Shown: in pieces, positions 1 through 8,438 of the stretch
Numbering within the stretch: the stretch's first letter is position 1
How the letters are laid out: each line of letters begins with the position of its first letter
NCBI RefSeq assembly: GCF_017571495.1
Contig: NZ_JAGETZ010000009.1
Location: 186,001 to 250,000 of the forward strand
Reading direction: 5' to 3'
DNA: 64,000 bases
Source of the DNA: Hymenobacter negativus
GTDB lineage: Bacteria > Bacteroidota > Bacteroidia > Cytophagales > Hymenobacteraceae
The notes under the pieces: generated by a model
Database searches by the model: none
The model's input: the letters and a program-made list of their open reading frames with translations, nothing else
What the model was told of the DNA's origin: nothing
Made by a program: the position numbers and the translations under genes

Positions 1-216
1 GCCATTGAAGTGGTAGACCTGCGCAACAACAACGCCGTGACCACGCTGGCCCAGAACGGCGACACCGACGGCACCGGCGGCCGACTCGACCAGCCCGCCG
101 AGGTGTTGCTCAAAGGCAAGCGGCTGTACGTTTCGGACTTTGACAAGCCCGAGAAACATTTTGTGAACTCCAAGTCGGATGCGCCGCACACCATGTCGGT
201 GATTGACCTGCCGTAA
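1..216 (+). CDS. C-terminal end of a beta-propeller-like protein (partial)
   Basis: The reading frame is open from the first base and ends at TAA 214-216, so only the last 71 residues are in the window. The visible part contains AEVLLKGKRLYVSDFD and ends SVIDLP, the blade-like pattern of 'name a variable, then read it' repeats found in NHL/SMP-30/YVTN-type propellers. No catalytic residue can be assigned from this fragment. A strong hairpin-T terminator follows about 95 bases downstream. The propeller assignment is inference from a short stretch and could be wrong; the existence of the coding frame is well supported by codon usage. Confidence 0.6.
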   Translation, partial: AIEVVDLRNNNAVTTLAQNGDTDGTGGRLDQPAEVLLKGKRLYVSDFDKPEKHFVNSKSDAPHTMSVIDLP

Positions 217-310
217 GGCCTCGGACTGGCGGTGAGAGTAGTTGATGCCACTACTGCCTTTTGGTAAGCCCACGCATAACGCAAAGCCGGAATTTTATTG
301 AAAACAAGCC

Positions 311-340
311 CAAAAAGCCCGGCGATAGTCGGGCTTTTTG
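311..340 (+). terminator. Rho-independent terminator after the partial gene
   Basis: Perfect 11-base arms, CAAAAAGCCCG and CGGGCTTTTTG, around an 8-base loop. It lies inside the 5' extension of the catalase frame, which argues that catalase starts downstream at 442 rather than at the TTG at 298. Confidence 0.8.
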
Positions 341-441
341 CGTTAGCTCAACAATTACTCCATAGCTGCCACGCCAATGCTGCCGGGCTTACTTCCGAAC
401 AGAGCTCGCGTGGCAATCATCCATCTATTCTTCCTTCCATC

Positions 442-2043
442 ATGGCCAAAAGCCCTCCCAAGTTCGATACGCCCAACTCGCCCCAACCCGCCGACCTGAG
501 CGGCGGCGAACACATCACCAATTCCTCGGGCCGCCCGCTCGATGACGTGCAGAACTCTGTGACCGCCGGCCCGCGCGGCCCGGTGCTGCAGGAAGACTAC
601 AGCGCCTTCGAGCGCCTGGCCCATTTCAACCGCGAGCGGGTGCCCGAGCGCGTGGTGCACGCCAAGGGCGTGGGCGCGCAGGGCAAGTTCACGGTCACGC
701 ACGACATCACGAAGTACACCCGCGCCAAGCTGTTTGCTCAGGTGGGCAACGAGTGCGAGGTGCTGGCCCGCTTCAGCACGGTGGCCGGCGAGCGGGGCTC
801 GGCCGATACGGCCCGCGACCCCCGCGGCTTCTCGCTGAAATTCTACACCGAAGGCGGCAACTGGGACATGGTGGGCAACAACACGCCGGTGTTCTTCGTG
901 AAGGATGGCCAGAAGTTTCCCGACTTCATTCACAGCCAGAAGCGTGACCCCTACACCAACCTGCGCAGCAAAACCGTGATGTGGGACTTCTGGAGCCTGA
1001 TGCCCGAAAGCCTGCACCAAGTGCTCATCCTGATGAGCGACCGGGGCACGCCCTACGGCGTGCGCCACATGCACGGTTACTCGTCGCACACGTTCTCGAT
1101 GATTAACAAAGACAACGTGCGGACTTGGGTGAAATACCACTTCCTCACCCAGCAGGGCATCAAAAACTTCACCGATGCCGAAGCAACGGAAATGGGCGGC
1201 CTCGACCCCGATTTCGCCCAGCACGACCTCGTGGACGCCATCACGCAGGGCAATTTTCCGCAGTGGAAGCTGTTCATCCAGACCATGCCGGAAGAGGACG
1301 CGGCCGACTATAAATGGAATCCCTTCGACCTGACTAAAGTATGGCCCCACGCCGACTACCCGTTGCAGGAAGTGGGCGTACTGGAGCTGAACGCCATTCC
1401 GGTGAACTACCACGCTTTCGTGGAGCAGGCTGCCTACACGCCCGCCAACATCGTGGACGGCATGGGGTTCTCGCCCGATAAGATGTTGCAAACCCGCATC
1501 CTGAGCTACCCTGATGCCCACCGCTACCGCATTGGCGTGAACTACGACCAACTGCCGGCCAACCGCAACCCTTACGCCACCAGCAACTACCAGCGCGACG
1601 GCCACATGGCTTTCGGCAACAATGGTGGCCCTGGCGTGAACTACTACCCCAACTCCTTCGGCGGCCCTACCGAAGACAAGACCGTGAGCGACTACGCCTA
1701 CCCCGTAGAAGCCACCTTGGTGAAGCGCTACGACCGCAACGCTCCCGGCGACGATGACCACTACACCCAGCCCGGCAACCTGTTCCGCCTGATGGACGCC
1801 AAGGCCCAGGAAGACACCATTAAGAATATTGTGGGCCACATGGCCGGTATCGAAGGACCGAAGAAGGATGAAATTGTGGCCCGCCAAGTGGCCCTGTGGC
1901 GCAAAGTTGACCAGAAGCTGGGCGACAGCGTAGCCGCTGGTCTAAGCGTGAGCGACAACGGCGCAGTTGCCAGTAGCAACGGCAAAGGCAGCCATTATGC
2001 CGCGCCGCCTGCGGCAGACAAGGTGCCGCACGGCGCGCACTAG
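442..2043 (+). CDS. Heme catalase (clade 3, small subunit type)
   Basis: Converts hydrogen peroxide to water and oxygen. The protein is 533 residues, slightly longer than typical small-subunit clade 3 catalases because of a low-complexity C-terminal tail after about residue 495. Diagnostic features are the distal His in RVVHAKG (about residue 73), the Asn in VGNNTPVFF (about 146), and the proximal heme Tyr in RILSYPDAHRYR (about 356). ATG at 442 is chosen because the terminator at 311-340 lies in the upstream extension and because the family N-terminus (RPLDDVQNSVTAGPRGP) follows directly. No signal peptide is seen, so a cytoplasmic enzyme is expected. It stands alone, closed by a strong terminator, and converges on the helicase gene. 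Confidence 0.96.
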   Translation: MAKSPPKFDTPNSPQPADLSGGEHITNSSGRPLDDVQNSVTAGPRGPVLQEDYSAFERLAHFNRERVPERVVHAKGVGAQGKFTVTHDITKYTRAKLFAQVGNECEVLARFSTVAGERGSADTARDPRGFSLKFYTEGGNWDMVGNNTPVFFVKDGQKFPDFIHSQKRDPYTNLRSKTVMWDFWSLMPESLHQVLILMSDRGTPYGVRHMHGYSSHTFSMINKDNVRTWVKYHFLTQQGIKNFTDAEATEMGGLDPDFAQHDLVDAITQGNFPQWKLFIQTMPEEDAADYKWNPFDLTKVWPHADYPLQEVGVLELNAIPVNYHAFVEQAAYTPANIVDGMGFSPDKMLQTRILSYPDAHRYRIGVNYDQLPANRNPYATSNYQRDGHMAFGNNGGPGVNYYPNSFGGPTEDKTVSDYAYPVEATLVKRYDRNAPGDDDHYTQPGNLFRLMDAKAQEDTIKNIVGHMAGIEGPKKDEIVARQVALWRKVDQKLGDSVAAGLSVSDNGAVASSNGKGSHYAAPPAADKVPHGAH

Positions 2044-2060
2044 CGCAATTAGATTCAACT

Positions 2061-2096
2061 AAAAAAGCCCGCTGGAATGTTCCAGCGGGCTTTTTT
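2061..2096. terminator. Bidirectional terminator between catalase and helicase genes
   Basis: Perfect 17-base arms around a 2-base loop, with an A-run on the left and a T-run on the right, so it can stop transcription from both converging genes. Confidence 0.9.
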
Positions 2097-2169
2097 GGTC
2101 TGATGTAAGTTTGGAGTAGCGTAATTCGCGCCAGTTGCGGGCAGTGGTGCAGTGTAGGATGATACTATC

Positions 2170-4155
2170 TCAGTCCTGCAGCTCCCAGGCTGTGCGGTAG
2201 CCGCCAATGCTCTCCACGTATTCAATCATAGCCTTGAAAAACGGGTGGGCGCTGAGCGTCGAAGAGTCACCTACTAACAGGAGTTTGCGTCGGGCCCGCG
2301 TCATGCCCACGTTCATGCGGCGGATGTCGCTCAAGAAGCCGATTTCGCCGTGATTGTTGCTGCGGGTGAGGGTGATGGCGATGATGTCGCGCTCCTGGCC
2401 CTGGAACGAATCGACGGTGCCCACGCTGAGCTGGCGGTGCAGCATGAAGCCGCTGAGTTCGTCGTTTTCCTCGATGGCGTCCTTCAAATAGTTGATTTGG
2501 GCGCGGTAGGGGGCAATGACGCCGATGCTGAGCGGGTCGTCCTCGTGGTCGGCCGGGTCGTAGGGTTCGAGGAGCTGGGCGAGGCGCTTGAGCAGCAGGT
2601 CGGCTTCTTCGGGGTTGGCGGTGGAGCGGCTTTCGGGGATGGTGATTTCCTGGAAGCCGAAGCCGGCCGTGTCGAGGAATTCGACGGGCAGGTCGGGGGC
2701 GAACTTGAGGTCGTAGGCGTCGAGGCCGGCGTGGGCTACGGTTTCGTAGGCTTCAAGCTGGCCGTCGTAGAACTGGTCGGAACTGAACTGCATGATTTGC
2801 TCATGCATGCGGTACTGCACCGTGAGCATGCGGGCCGTGGCCGGCTGCCGCTTGATGGCCTTCTCAAACAGTGTTTCGCGCAGGGCGCCGGCTTTTTCGC
2901 TCTTCACGGTGGGGGGCAACTGGTGGTGGTCGCCGGCCAGCACCACGCGGTTGGCCTTGGCAATCGGAATCCAGCAGCCGGGCTCCAGGGCCTGGGCCGC
3001 CTCGTCGATGAACACCGTTTCGTAGGTGAGGTGGCGGATGTTGCGGTTGCTGGCACCCACCAGCGTGCACGTTATCACCTGCACCGATTCGAGCAAGTCC
3101 TCGGTGATGTAGCGTTCCAAGTCGTCGGCCTGCTGAAATAGCATCCGAGCTTCCTCCTTGAGTTGGCGGCGGTGCTGCTGCTCCTCGTAGCCGAAGTTGC
3201 GCACGTACTTGCTGGCCGTTTCACGGTACTGGTCGGCCGTCTGGCGCATGCTGCGCATCTCGTTGTAGCTGTTGTGATTCATCACCTGGGCATCGAGCGT
3301 GTGCTCCAATAGCAGGTCGGAAACCCGCGAGGGGTTGCCCATGCGAATGACGTTGACGCCGCGCTCGGCCAGCTTTTCAGTCAGCAAATCGACGGCCGTG
3401 TTCGAGGGTGCGCATACCAGCACGCGCCGCTCGCGCCGGATGGTTTCCAGAATGGCCTGCACCAGCGTGGTGGTTTTGCCGGTGCCGGGCGGGCCGTGGA
3501 TGATGGCCACATCCTGCGCGGCCATCACGTGGCGCACGGCGGCCAGCTGCGACTCATTCAGCGGGCTGGGATAAAACAAATCCGAAGCCTTTTCCTCACG
3601 AAAACGGGCCTCGCGGGCCCCCAGAATGGTGTCGCGCAGTTCGGCCAGGCGGTCGCCGTAGGCACCCATGACTTTGCCCAGCGCATAGTCCATCTCGCGG
3701 TAGCTCACCTCGTCGAAGGTGAGGTCGATGCCCATTTTGTGGCCTTCGAGGGCCCAGTCGGGCAGGTCTTCCTTAGAGGTGGCGAGCAGCAGCTTGTTGC
3801 GCCGCACGCTGGTAATCACGCCGCTGAGGGTGGGCCGGTCGGTAGCCGAGCGGCCGGGCACGTTGCCAAACAGTGAGGCATTTTTGCCCACCTGAAAGAG
3901 GTGCAGGCCCTGCTGCCCGGCGGGCCGTTCGAGCTCCAGCACCAGCTTGCCGCCGAAGCCAATGTCTTCCTTGCTGATGGTGACGGGATACCAGGTGAGG
4001 CCGCGCTGCTGCCGCTCGGCAATGCTGGCCTTGGCGTTCTTGATTTTGAATTGCTCCAGGTCCTCCTGCTGCTCCAGCTTCATTAGAGACTGGACGTGGC
4101 GCAGCTCTTTTTCGAGGGCGTAGGGGTCGGAGGGGGTGAAAGTGAGGTCGGACAA
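2170..4155 (-). CDS. SF1 helicase of the Upf1/SMUBP-2 (IGHMBP2) type
   Basis: Predicted ATP-dependent 5'-3' DNA/RNA helicase, 661 residues. An N-terminal ~190-residue beta-barrel region typical of IGHMBP2-like proteins precedes the motor. Motor motifs in order: Walker A GPPGTGKTTT (221-230), VCAPSNTAVD (motif Ia), FIDEAAQALEP (Walker B, about 382), GDHHQLPPT (motif III), VQYRMHEQI (motif IV), TVDSFQGQERD (motif V) and NVGMTRARRKL (motif VI). All are intact. There is no fused nuclease, unlike the larger helicase at 45.6 kb. It is a single gene with a 350-base upstream gap. Family assignment is secure; the cellular role (replication, repair or RNA) is not visible from sequence. Confidence 0.93.
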   Translation of the reverse strand: MSDLTFTPSDPYALEKELRHVQSLMKLEQQEDLEQFKIKNAKASIAERQQRGLTWYPVTISKEDIGFGGKLVLELERPAGQQGLHLFQVGKNASLFGNVPGRSATDRPTLSGVITSVRRNKLLLATSKEDLPDWALEGHKMGIDLTFDEVSYREMDYALGKVMGAYGDRLAELRDTILGAREARFREEKASDLFYPSPLNESQLAAVRHVMAAQDVAIIHGPPGTGKTTTLVQAILETIRRERRVLVCAPSNTAVDLLTEKLAERGVNVIRMGNPSRVSDLLLEHTLDAQVMNHNSYNEMRSMRQTADQYRETASKYVRNFGYEEQQHRRQLKEEARMLFQQADDLERYITEDLLESVQVITCTLVGASNRNIRHLTYETVFIDEAAQALEPGCWIPIAKANRVVLAGDHHQLPPTVKSEKAGALRETLFEKAIKRQPATARMLTVQYRMHEQIMQFSSDQFYDGQLEAYETVAHAGLDAYDLKFAPDLPVEFLDTAGFGFQEITIPESRSTANPEEADLLLKRLAQLLEPYDPADHEDDPLSIGVIAPYRAQINYLKDAIEENDELSGFMLHRQLSVGTVDSFQGQERDIIAITLTRSNNHGEIGFLSDIRRMNVGMTRARRKLLLVGDSSTLSAHPFFKAMIEYVESIGGYRTAWELQD

Positions 4156-4505
4156 AAGAAAGCGGGTTGGGTTCGTTGTGATTAGTTAACAACGAAACGG
4201 CAAGAAATAGTCGGTTATTGGTAGCCCTTGAGAAACCAGATTCCTCTTACGGCACAATTGCCCATATTGGGCAGCACATGGTTGGCGTCGAGGGTGCGAA
4301 TATCAACGGCACTGATGGTTTTAGTTAACTATAATTTCTGAAAATCAGAAACGGTGCCTCTCATTATAGCGAGGGCATCATCGTAGGTCCAGGCCTAAAC
4401 CCCGAAAGAACCTCGCCACGGAGAGTTGTCAGGTTCTGCGAATTCAAACCAGTATCGAGTCAATTGCATCAGTTGCGATACTATGAGTTTATAAGGATTA
4501 TGTTA
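4156..4505. other. Gap upstream of the helicase, possible gene remnant
   Basis: No intact gene. A minus-strand stretch at 4215-4328 reads 37 codons without a start (ending in CAVRGIWFLKGYQ) and has coding-like composition, so it may be the tail of a lost gene. A small direct symmetry, TTTCTGAAAATCAGAAA, lies near 4336. Otherwise nothing recognisable. Confidence 0.3.
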
Positions 4506-4982
4506 TCAGCCAATTTCGTCAGGGTCATAATGGTAATGTTCCTGACTTGCCGTGGTGAAGCGTTGGATGAAACCAGCCTGGAACTGCTCGGGTTTCTTAG
4601 GCTCAAATAGCCGCTTCTGAATAGCCCAGTCGTAAATACTTATTCCGACGGGATATTTGGTGAGCACACCGGTAAGGCGGTACTGATGGATGAATTGTTC
4701 GGCCTGGCTTTGGGAGGTAAATACCCCGCTGGTGAACCGGCCACCCGCGCCGTGAAAAACCCAGACATCCGACGGTGCTAAACCGGATTCGCTTGCGGCT
4801 GGTGCTGGAATGGAAAAGTGTTGCGCCTCGTAGGCGCTTACCAGCGTGCCCAGGATATCCAGTTCATCAAATTCGGACGTACCGGGTGCGGCTTCAAAAA
4901 TAGTTTCAACCCGCGCCCGCGCCTGTTGATAATCGGCTTCGCTGCGAATGGGTCTGATAGATTGCATGGCCAAAGTTGGCAA
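4506..4982 (-). CDS. HigA-like N-terminal domain fused to a DUF7710-like domain
   Basis: 158 residues. Residues about 6-60 (IRPIRSEADYQQARARVE, then PGTSEFDELDILGTLVSAYE) match the helical N-terminus of HigA-family antitoxins almost motif for motif. Where HigA carries its helix-turn-helix DNA-binding domain, this protein instead has a segment beginning VWVFHGAGGRFTSGVF and running through LTKYPVGISIYDWAI to QEHYHYDPDEIG, which I recognise as the DUF7710 type. There is no visible toxin partner on either side. Two Met starts are possible (positions 1 and 6); the second sits right before the HigA-like block. Role unknown; the HigA part may be a protein-binding module that has lost its DNA-binding partner domain. 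Confidence 0.75.
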   Translation of the reverse strand: MPTLAMQSIRPIRSEADYQQARARVETIFEAAPGTSEFDELDILGTLVSAYEAQHFSIPAPAASESGLAPSDVWVFHGAGGRFTSGVFTSQSQAEQFIHQYRLTGVLTKYPVGISIYDWAIQKRLFEPKKPEQFQAGFIQRFTTASQEHYHYDPDEIG

Positions 4983-5154
4983 GTAAAAGTTGTAGCAGCC
5001 ACGGTGGCCGCGCCGTAGCGCAAGCTTTGTAGCTCGCGTACCAGAACGACAATCGCTGAAACGATGCCCATCACGCGACTTGCAAAGTTCGCGCTACTCC
5101 GCTAAAAACCCGGAAATGCCGTATGAGCAAGCTCAACCTTACTTCCCTTAATCC

Positions 5155-6735
5155 ATGCCCGCTTCCGCCACGCCCCCGCTTCCCGGCCCCGACCTTATTG
5201 CTGATGGATTTGCCCTATCCGACCTGGCCGATGGGGCGATGGTGACCGGCCACGCCCAGGGCGAACCTGTGCTATTGGTCCGGCGCGGCGCTGAAATCCT
5301 GGCCATCACGGCCAAATGCAGCCACTTGGGTGCCCCGCTCGGCAAGGGCCTGCTGGTGGGCGATACCGTGCGCTGCCCCTGGCACCACGCCTGTTTCAGC
5401 CTGCGGACCGGGGAGGCCCTACGCGCCCCGGCCCTCAACCCGCTGCCGTGCTGGAGCGTGGCGCAGCGCGACGGCCGGATATACGTTGACCACAAGCAGG
5501 AGCGCGGCTTACTGGTGCCAGTTGGCCCCAAGGAGCAGAAGGAGCAGCCGGGCGCCGTGGTCATCATCGGGGCGGGTGCAGCAGGCAGCGCGGCGGCCGA
5601 AATGCTGCGCCGCGAGGGCTACGAAGGCCATATTACGCTGCTTGATGGCGAGGTCGATGCGCCTTATGACCGCACGTTTTTATCGAAAAGCTTCCCGGCC
5701 GATGAAAAAAAGCCGGTAAGCCTGCGGCCGGATGGTTTCTACGCCCAGCACAACATCGCGCTGGTATCGGGCGAGGTAACCGGGCTGGACGTACCCGGCC
5801 GCCGCGTGCTGCTGGCCAATGGCACGGCGCACGCCTACGACCGGCTGCTGCTAACTACCGGTGCTGCGCCGGTACCGCTGGACCTGCCCGGCCACGACCT
5901 GCCACACGTGCACACGCTCCGCTCGCTGGCCGACCACCACGCCATTGCCCAAGCGGCCGAAACGGCCAAGCGGGCCGTGGTATTTGGGGCCAGCTTCATT
6001 GGGCTGGAAGTGGCGGCGGCTCTGCGCACCAAGGGCCTGGAGGTGCACGTAGTAGCGCCCGACAAGTTACCGCTGGCCAAAGTTCTGGGACCGGATTTGG
6101 GCGAAATTGTGCGGAAGCTACACGAGGACAAAGGCGTGATTTTCCATCTGGAGCAACGCGCCGCCCGCATCGAAGCTGGGGTGGTGACGATGGAAAACGG
6201 CGAGCAATTGTCAGCTGATTTGGTGGTGGCAGGCATTGGGGTGCGGCCCCGGCTGGCGCTGGCGGAAGCCGCCGGGCTGGCGCTCGACAAAGGCGTAACC
6301 GTGAACGAATACCTCGAAACCAGCGTGCCCGGCATCTTCGCAGCCGGCGACATTGCCCGCTGGCCCGACCCGCACTCGGGCCAGAACATCCGGGTGGAAC
6401 ACTGGGCGCTGGCCCAGCGCCAGGGCCAGACGGCCGCCCGCAACATGCTGGGCCGGCAGGAGAAATTCGAGGCTGTACCTTTTTTCTGGAGCAAGCATTA
6501 CGACTTTTCCATCCGCTACACCGGCCATGCCGAAAAGTGGGAGGAAGCCGAAGTGAGCGGCGATTTAGCCAAGCAGGAATTCTCCATTGCCTACAAAGCC
6601 GAAGGAAAAACCCTGGCCGTGGCCAGCGTGAAGCGCGACCTGGAAAACCTCAAAGCGGAAGTAGCGCTGGAGGCAGAAGATGATGCAGCGCTGGAGAAAT
6701 TGCTGGGTGGCGGCAGGGCTTCTACCAATGGTTAG
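5155..6735 (+). CDS. Rieske/FAD-dependent oxidoreductase (AIFM3-like)
   Basis: 526 residues. The N-terminal Rieske ferredoxin domain binds a 2Fe-2S cluster through CSHLGAP (Cys55, His57) and CPWHH (Cys74, His77), followed by FSLRTGEA. The rest is a pyridine-nucleotide-disulfide-type flavoprotein: FAD-binding VVIIGAGAAGSAA (about 135-147), NAD(P)-binding AVVFGASFIGLEVA (about 274-287), second FAD motif IFAAGDIARWP (about 394), and a C-terminal reductase domain with FFWSKHYD. The pattern matches bacterial relatives of apoptosis-inducing factor 3, which move electrons from NAD(P)H through FAD to the Rieske centre or an outside acceptor. It is a single gene convergent with the VWA gene. The electron acceptor cannot be named. 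Confidence 0.92.
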   Translation: MPASATPPLPGPDLIADGFALSDLADGAMVTGHAQGEPVLLVRRGAEILAITAKCSHLGAPLGKGLLVGDTVRCPWHHACFSLRTGEALRAPALNPLPCWSVAQRDGRIYVDHKQERGLLVPVGPKEQKEQPGAVVIIGAGAAGSAAAEMLRREGYEGHITLLDGEVDAPYDRTFLSKSFPADEKKPVSLRPDGFYAQHNIALVSGEVTGLDVPGRRVLLANGTAHAYDRLLLTTGAAPVPLDLPGHDLPHVHTLRSLADHHAIAQAAETAKRAVVFGASFIGLEVAAALRTKGLEVHVVAPDKLPLAKVLGPDLGEIVRKLHEDKGVIFHLEQRAARIEAGVVTMENGEQLSADLVVAGIGVRPRLALAEAAGLALDKGVTVNEYLETSVPGIFAAGDIARWPDPHSGQNIRVEHWALAQRQGQTAARNMLGRQEKFEAVPFFWSKHYDFSIRYTGHAEKWEEAEVSGDLAKQEFSIAYKAEGKTLAVASVKRDLENLKAEVALEAEDDAALEKLLGGGRASTNG

Positions 6736-6833
6736 AATGGTTTTCGAATTGAACGACCTAAGGGCAGGACTTGCCTCCGCCCATCATTGAACTTCCTGCA
6801 AAGCCGTTTGAACAACGTTCTGCTGCTTTCGCG

Positions 6834-7949
6834 TTACGCTATTTCCAGCTTTAGCCCCTGAATGGCCTTCGCCATTAGTTCCGGAAACTTAGCCGGTGTG
6901 CAGGCGAAGCTGGGGATGCCGAGGGCCGCCAGCTGCTCGGCCACGCGGCGGTCGAAACTCGGGGCCCCGTCGTCGCTCAGGGCCAGGAGCACGACTATGT
7001 TGACGCCTGCGGCTTTAAGGGCGGCTGCGCGCTTTATCATCTCCTTTTCGTTGCCGCCTTCGTAGAGGTCGGTGATGAGGACGAGGATGGTGTCGGTAGG
7101 GCGTGAAATCAGCTGCTGGCAGTAGGTAAGGGCCAGGTTAATGTCGGTGCCGCCGCCCAATTGCACCCCGAATAGCAGGTCCACGGGGTCGTGCAGGTCT
7201 TCGCTCAGGTTCACTACGGCGGTATCGAACACCACCATGTGGGTTTTCACGGCTTTCAGCGACGCCAGCACTGCTCCAAACACGCCCGCGTACACGACAG
7301 ATGAAGCCATGGACCCGCTCTGGTCCACGCACAGTACGATTTCTTTTAGCGCCTGCCCGCGCCGCCCGAAACCCACCAGCCGCTCCGGAATCACCGTTTT
7401 GTGGGCCGCCTGGTAGTGCTTAAGGTTGGCCTTGATGGTAGCGCCCCAGTCAATTTCGTGGTAGCGCGGGCGCGGGTTGCGCACGGCCCGGCTCAGGGCA
7501 CCCTGCACGGCCTGGCGCAGCGGGTTGCTGAGCTTCTTTTCTAGTTCGCGCACCACTTTGGTGATGACTTCGCGGGCGGTGGCCTTGGCCTTCTGCGGCA
7601 TCACCCGGCTCAGCGACATGAGCGTGCCCACCAGGTGCACGTCGGCTTGCACGGTGCGCAGAATTTCGGGTTCGAGCAGCAGTTGGTTGAGGCCCAGGCG
7701 CGTCATGGCGTCCTGCTGCATCACGGCCACCACCTCGGTGGGAAAATACTCCCGAATGTCGCCCAGCCAGCGGCTCACGCGGGGTGCCGAGCCGCCCAGG
7801 CCCGCCTTGCGCTCGGCCTTTTCGCCGTCGTAGAGGGCGGTGAGCACATCGTCCATGCGGCCATAGTTGGGCGGCATCGGCACGGCGTTTTGGGCGTCGG
7901 CAGCGCTGCCGAGGACGAGTTTCCAGCGAGTGGGAGTGGTTGGGTTCAT
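6834..7949 (-). CDS. VWA (MIDAS) protein of the MoxR/SWIM/DUF5682 gene set
   Basis: 371 residues. The C-terminal half is a von Willebrand A domain with a complete metal-ion-dependent adhesion site: DQSGS (209-213), GGTDI (266-270) and ITD (about 292-294). The N-terminal ~190 residues (GLGGSAPRVSRWLGDI, LVGTLMSLSRVMPQKAKATA) are characteristic of the VWA member of a gene set that also contains a MoxR-type ATPase, a SWIM finger protein, DUF5691 and DUF5682. Those partners lie at 17.8 and 37.3-41.5 kb here, not next door. ATG at 7947-7949 is chosen because the long hairpin at 7996-8043 lies in the upstream extension. By analogy with MoxR/VWA pairs it probably binds substrates or partners for ATPase-driven remodelling. 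Confidence 0.9.
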   Translation of the reverse strand: MNPTTPTRWKLVLGSAADAQNAVPMPPNYGRMDDVLTALYDGEKAERKAGLGGSAPRVSRWLGDIREYFPTEVVAVMQQDAMTRLGLNQLLLEPEILRTVQADVHLVGTLMSLSRVMPQKAKATAREVITKVVRELEKKLSNPLRQAVQGALSRAVRNPRPRYHEIDWGATIKANLKHYQAAHKTVIPERLVGFGRRGQALKEIVLCVDQSGSMASSVVYAGVFGAVLASLKAVKTHMVVFDTAVVNLSEDLHDPVDLLFGVQLGGGTDINLALTYCQQLISRPTDTILVLITDLYEGGNEKEMIKRAAALKAAGVNIVVLLALSDDGAPSFDRRVAEQLAALGIPSFACTPAKFPELMAKAIQGLKLEIA

Positions 7950-7995
7950 GACAATGCGCAGCGGTGGCAGGTGAGCAGCCGCAAAATACGCGCAT

Positions 7996-8043
7996 CCTAA
8001 TGCAAAAGGCCCATTGCACATGCAACGGGCCTTTTGCATTAGG
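7996..8043. terminator. Long hairpin between the carrier-like and VWA genes
   Basis: Perfect 17-base arms (CCTAATGCAAAAGGCCC and its complement) plus an inner TTGCA/TGCAA pairing. No long T-run follows on the minus strand beyond TTTT within the stem, so it could be a terminator or an RNA-processing/stability hairpin. Confidence 0.55.
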
Positions 8044-8084
8044 GTCGGTTTCGCCCCGCAAGGGCTCGGCTCATCAGCAGGCAA

Positions 8085-8396
8085 TCAGGCCGCCGCTCTG
8101 CCCAGGCGGTGGTTCACGTAGGCCTCCACGTCGCCGATGGTGTGCAGCTGGGCGGTTTCCGCGTCCGGCAGCCGGATGTCGTAGCAGCTTTCCAGGCCAG
8201 TGATGAGCTGCTGGCGCTCGAAGGCAGACAGATGCAAGTCCTCGGCAAGAAGCTCGGCCCGTTTGGCATCGGGGTTGGTTTGGCGGTGGCGGTGGAGCCA
8301 ACCCAGCAGAAAAGCGCGGCTGAGCGGCCGGTCGTCTTCCCAAAACGCGTGGGATGGAGTGGCCAGCTGGTGCATGGTGAAGAGGAAAAGCTCCAT
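8085..8396 (-). CDS. Acyl-carrier-protein-like small protein without the carrier serine
   Basis: 103 residues. The C-terminal ~55 residues align with the helix II-III region of acyl carrier proteins: EDLHLSAFERQQLITGLE then YDIRLPDAETAQLHTIGDVE, compared with the family pattern DLGLDSLD...EEEFDIEIPDEEAEKITTVGDAV. At the position of the phosphopantetheine-bearing serine (the S of DSL) the residue is Ala; a Ser occurs one place earlier. The first ~45 residues (HAFWEDDRPLSRAFLLGWL) are unrelated to ACP. It lies 42 bases after the efflux gene tolC on the same strand and may be cotranscribed. A structural or protein-binding role seems more likely than acyl carriage. ATG at 8396 or 8372 could be the start. 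Confidence 0.7.
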   Translation of the reverse strand: MELFLFTMHQLATPSHAFWEDDRPLSRAFLLGWLHRHRQTNPDAKRAELLAEDLHLSAFERQQLITGLESCYDIRLPDAETAQLHTIGDVEAYVNHRLGRAAA

Positions 8397-8438
8397 AAGA
8401 ATAGTTGAGATGCCGGTTCAACGGCAGGATGAGGGAGA

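Noticed and set aside
298..441. TTG-started N-terminal extension of catalase
   Set aside because: A strong terminator for the previous gene lies within it and family N-termini begin at the ATG at 442.
355..1887. 510-codon open frame on the minus strand across the catalase gene
   Set aside because: It is the antisense shadow of a clear catalase; composition is Val/His/Gly-rich and has no domain.
2350..3141. 263-codon plus-strand frame inside the helicase gene
   Set aside because: Shadow frame of a GC-rich gene; the helicase frame contains every SF1 motif.
4215..4328. Minus-strand 37-codon frame near the helicase gene, possible gene tail
   Set aside because: No start codon and no family match that I can name; kept only as a possible remnant in the gap entry.
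7950..8084. 45-codon N-terminal extension of the VWA protein
   Set aside because: It runs across the long hairpin at 7996-8043, and the family sequence starts at the ATG at 7949.
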